A stretch of DNA of 64,000 bases, taken from the NCBI GenBank assembly GCA_963746325.1, contig CAVVBC010000036.1:278127-342126 (forward strand). The letters run 5' to 3'. Under the pieces are notes generated by a model that saw only the letters and a list, made by a program, of their open reading frames with translations, made no database searches and was not told where the DNA came from. This document shows, piece by piece, positions 61,221-64,000 of this stretch; within the stretch, counting starts at the first letter, position 1; every line of letters starts with the position of its first letter. The position numbers were made by a program, and so were the translations under genes. The DNA is from RPQJ01 sp963746325. Lineage in GTDB: Bacteria > Pseudomonadota > Gammaproteobacteria > Steroidobacterales > Steroidobacteraceae.

Positions 61221-63887
61221 ATGTTCGAAACGTCCAAGATCGATGATGCCGATCCCGGCGAAACGCGCGAGTGGCTCGAGTCCATCGATTCGGTGCTGAA
61301 GACGCAGGGCGCCGAGCGCGCCCACTACCTGCTCGAGCGCATCATCGACTTCACGCGCCGAAGCGGCGCGTACCTGCCGTTCAAGCCGAATACCGCCTAC
61401 GTCAACACCATCTCGACAGGCCAGGAAGTCGAGTATCCGGGCGACCGCGCGCTCGAGCGCCGGATCGAGGCCTACCTGCGCTGGAATTCGATGGCGATGG
61501 TGGTCCAGGCCAACCGGCAGAGTTCCGAGTACGGCGGGCACCTGGCGAGTTACGCATCGGCGGCCACGCTGTACGAGGTTGGCTTCAATCACTTCTGGCG
61601 CGCCCCGAGCGAACAGCACCCGGGCGACATGGTGTTCATCCAGGGTCATTCGGCGCCTGGCATCTACGCGCGCGCCTACCTCGAAGGCCGCCTCACCGAG
61701 GCCCAGCTCAACCGCTTCCGCGAGGAAGTGGGCGGCGGCGGCCTGTCGTCCTACCCGCATCCCTGGCTGATGCCGGATTTCTGGCAGTTCCCGACGGTGT
61801 CGATGGGTCTCGGTCCCATGATGGCGATCTACCAGGCGCGCTTCACGCGCTACCTCGAGCACCGCGGCATCGTGCCGGTCACCGACCGCAAGGTGTGGGC
61901 GTTCCTCGGCGACGGCGAGATGGACGAACCGGAATCGCTCGGTGCGATCACGATGCCGGTGCGCGAGAAACTCGACAACCTCGTGTTCGTCATCAACTGC
62001 AACCTGCAGCGGCTGGATGGCCCGGTGCGCGGCAATGGCAAGATCATCCAGGAACTTGAAGCGGCGTTCCTCGGCGCCGGCTGGAACGTCATCAAGGTGG
62101 TGTGGGGCGCGCGCTGGGATCCGCTCCTGCAGCAGGACACCAAGGGCCTGCTGCGGCGCCTGATGATGGAATGCGTCGACGGCGAGTACCAGAACTTCAA
62201 GGCCAAGGGCGGCGCTTACACGCGCGAGAATTTCTTCGGCAAGTATCCAGAGCTGAAGGAGATGGTGGCCAACATGTCCGACGAGGACATCTGGCACCTG
62301 AACCGCGGCGGGCACGACGCACGCAAAGTGTTCAACGCCTACCAGGCCGCGTCGAGGCACACCGGCCAGCCCACCGTCATCCTGGCGAAGACGGTCAAGG
62401 GCTTCGGCCTCGGCCGCACCGGCGGCGAAGCGCAGAACATCACGCACCAGCAGAAGAAACTCGACGACGCTTCCCTGCGCGAGTTCCGCGACCGCTTCAA
62501 CATTCCGGTCTCCGACGACGACATCGCCAAGCTGCCGTACTACCGCCCGGCAGAGAACAGCGAGGAGCTCAAGTACCTGCAGGGACGGCGCCGGTCGCTC
62601 GGCGGCCACCTGCCCACCCGCAGTGACCGCGCACCGCCGCTCAAGACTCCGCCGCTCGAGGCATTTGCGCCGCTGCTCGAAGCCTCGGGCGAGCGCGAGA
62701 TCTCGACCACCATGGCGTTCGTGCGTCTGCTCGGCATCCTGCTGAAGGACAAGGAATTCGGCCCGCACGTGGTGCCGATCGTGCCGGACGAGGCGCGCAC
62801 CTTCGGCATGGAAGGCATGTTCCGGCAGATCGGCATCTATTCATCGATGGGCCAGCTGTACACGCCGCAGGATTCCGACCAGCTGCTCTACTACCGCGAG
62901 GACAAGAAAGGCCAGATCCTCGAGGAAGGCATCAACGAAGGCGGTGCGATGTGCAGCTGGATCGCGGCGGGCACGGCCTACGCGAATCACGGCGTCAACA
63001 TGGTGCCGTTCTACATCTATTACTCGATGTTCGGTTTCCAGCGCATCGGCGACTTCGCCTGGGCGGCTGGCGACATGCAGGCGCGCGGATTCCTGCTCGG
63101 CGCAACGGCGGGCCGCACGACGCTCGCGGGCGAGGGTCTGCAGCACCAGGACGGCCACAGTCAGCTGGTCGCGACGACGATCCCGAACTGTGTCGCGTAT
63201 GACCCGGCCTATGCCTACGAGCTGGCCGTGATCGTGTGGGACGGCCTGCGCCGCATGTACGCACAGCGCGAATCGATCTTCTACTACATCACGTGCATGA
63301 ACGAGAACTACGTCCAGCCGGCGCTGCCGCCCGGCACCGAGACCGGGATCCTCAAGGGCATGTACCTGCTGAGTCGCGGCGGCAAGGGCAAGGTGCGGGT
63401 GAACCTGCTCGGCTCCGGCACCATCCTGCGCGAAGTGCAGAAGGCGGCTGAGGTCCTGGCGCAGGAATTTGGCGTCCCGGCGGACGTCTTCAGCGTGACG
63501 AGCTTCTCCGAGCTGCGACGGGAGGCGCTCGATGCCGAGCGCTGGAACCTGCTGCACCCGGACCAGGCTGCGCGCGTGCCCTACGTGCGCGAAATGCTCG
63601 GCGAGCAGCAGGGGCCCTTCGTGGCTGCAACGGACTACATGCGTATCGTGCCGGACCAGATCCGGCAATGGGTGCCGGGCACCTATGCCGTGCTTGGCAC
63701 CGACGGCTACGGGCGCAGCGACTCCCGCGCGGCGTTGCGCGGCTTCTTCGAAGTCGACCATCGGTACGTGGTGCTCGCTGCGCTCAAGGCGCTGGCCGAT
63801 GACGGCAAGCTCGACCGCGCCACGGTGGCGAGCGCCATCGAAAAGTTCGGGATCGATCCCGAAAAGCCCAACCCCGTGTCGGTCTGA
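61221..63887 (+). CDS. aceE: Pyruvate dehydrogenase E1 component (homodimeric)
   Basis: 888 aa, the single-chain E1 of gammaproteobacterial type. GDGEMDEPESLGAI with following INCNLQRLDGPVRGNGK forms the thiamine-diphosphate motif; SSYPHPWLMPDFWQFPTVSMGLGP and QHQDGHSQLV (HDGxS-type) are active-site regions. Decarboxylates pyruvate and acetylates E2 (aceF, 16 bp downstream). GGGAG before the ATG. Confidence 0.97.
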   Translation: MFETSKIDDADPGETREWLESIDSVLKTQGAERAHYLLERIIDFTRRSGAYLPFKPNTAYVNTISTGQEVEYPGDRALERRIEAYLRWNSMAMVVQANRQSSEYGGHLASYASAATLYEVGFNHFWRAPSEQHPGDMVFIQGHSAPGIYARAYLEGRLTEAQLNRFREEVGGGGLSSYPHPWLMPDFWQFPTVSMGLGPMMAIYQARFTRYLEHRGIVPVTDRKVWAFLGDGEMDEPESLGAITMPVREKLDNLVFVINCNLQRLDGPVRGNGKIIQELEAAFLGAGWNVIKVVWGARWDPLLQQDTKGLLRRLMMECVDGEYQNFKAKGGAYTRENFFGKYPELKEMVANMSDEDIWHLNRGGHDARKVFNAYQAASRHTGQPTVILAKTVKGFGLGRTGGEAQNITHQQKKLDDASLREFRDRFNIPVSDDDIAKLPYYRPAENSEELKYLQGRRRSLGGHLPTRSDRAPPLKTPPLEAFAPLLEASGEREISTTMAFVRLLGILLKDKEFGPHVVPIVPDEARTFGMEGMFRQIGIYSSMGQLYTPQDSDQLLYYREDKKGQILEEGINEGGAMCSWIAAGTAYANHGVNMVPFYIYYSMFGFQRIGDFAWAAGDMQARGFLLGATAGRTTLAGEGLQHQDGHSQLVATTIPNCVAYDPAYAYELAVIVWDGLRRMYAQRESIFYYITCMNENYVQPALPPGTETGILKGMYLLSRGGKGKVRVNLLGSGTILREVQKAAEVLAQEFGVPADVFSVTSFSELRREALDAERWNLLHPDQAARVPYVREMLGEQQGPFVAATDYMRIVPDQIRQWVPGTYAVLGTDGYGRSDSRAALRGFFEVDHRYVVLAALKALADDGKLDRATVASAIEKFGIDPEKPNPVSV

Positions 63888-63903
63888 GCGGGAGGGCAGC
63901 ATC

Positions 63904-64000
63904 GTGGCGAACCAGCAACCAGGCAAGCAGCTCGTCGAAGTGCGGGTGCCGGACATCGGCAACTACAAGGACGTCGAGGTCATCGAGGTCGGCGTCAAGG
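63904..64000 (+). CDS. aceF: Pyruvate dehydrogenase E2, N-terminal fragment (runs off right edge)
   Basis: GTG 63904 with GGGAGG upstream: VANQQPGKQLVEVRVPDIGNYKDVEVIEVGVK is the opening of a lipoyl domain (VPDIG-x-x-KDVEVIEV). The lipoyl Lys and the rest lie beyond the window. Confidence 0.9.
   Translation, partial: MANQQPGKQLVEVRVPDIGNYKDVEVIEVGVK

Overview
The window is high-GC DNA from a purple phototrophic proteobacterium, most likely a gammaproteobacterium. The phototrophy evidence is a bacteriochlorophyll gene block at the left edge (bchF-bchN-bchB-bchH on the minus strand; aerR-ppsR and bchG-bch2-bchP on the plus strand). The gammaproteobacterial evidence is housekeeping content and order: ispB/rplU-rpmA-obgE, rpsT/murJ-ribF-ileS-lspA-ispH, type IV minor pilins next to ispH, RNase T, GrxD, an E. 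coli-type PyrC and a homodimeric AceE followed by AceF. I cannot place it below class level from sequence alone.

Layout. 1-11.2 kb: the photosynthesis cluster, with two near-consensus PpsR/CrtJ palindromes that overlap the -35 boxes of the bchF and bchG promoters, and two small unrecognised genes after bchP. 11.1-18.9 kb: hydrolase, membrane protein, lipoprotein, RidA, YaiI-like, ABC-F ATPase, M20 peptidase, GNAT, PAS histidine kinase. 19.1-21 kb: a two-gene operon of a small unknown protein and a double-domain KaiC-like ATPase, then tRNA-Pro(CGG). 21.2-32 kb: ispB, ribosomal protein and Obg genes, murJ, ribF, ileS, lspA, ispH. 32-42.7 kb: two consecutive sets of type IV pilus minor pilin genes, one with pilY1, plus the remnant of a third fimT. 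42.7-50.3 kb: Fur-family regulator, tRNA-Thr(CGT), two LpxL-like acyltransferases, a fatty-acyl-AMP ligase fused to an acyl carrier domain, a phosphopantetheinyl transferase, a DUF374 acyltransferase, a CDF transporter and a glycosyltransferase. 50.3-64 kb: ArnT-like protein, GGDEF/EAL protein, a palindrome-rich gene-free stretch, nadC, PuuD-like protein, DUF1289, grxD, rnt, pyrC, pepA, aceE and the start of aceF.

Reading frames are clean except in patches: ispH, nearly every gene between 34 and 42.7 kb, pyrC and pepA carry single-base indels. Most behave as one extra base. Because ispH and pyrC are hit too, base-calling or assembly error is the leading explanation, though real decay of the pilus locus cannot be excluded.

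The most unusual non-coding features are a 26-bp core present twice in opposite orientation inside two unrelated long palindromes (about 54.97-55.25 kb), a facing pair of purine/pyrimidine 9-bp minisatellites between rpsT and murJ, and CCCCTAA-type tracts that supply the stop codons of two convergent genes.
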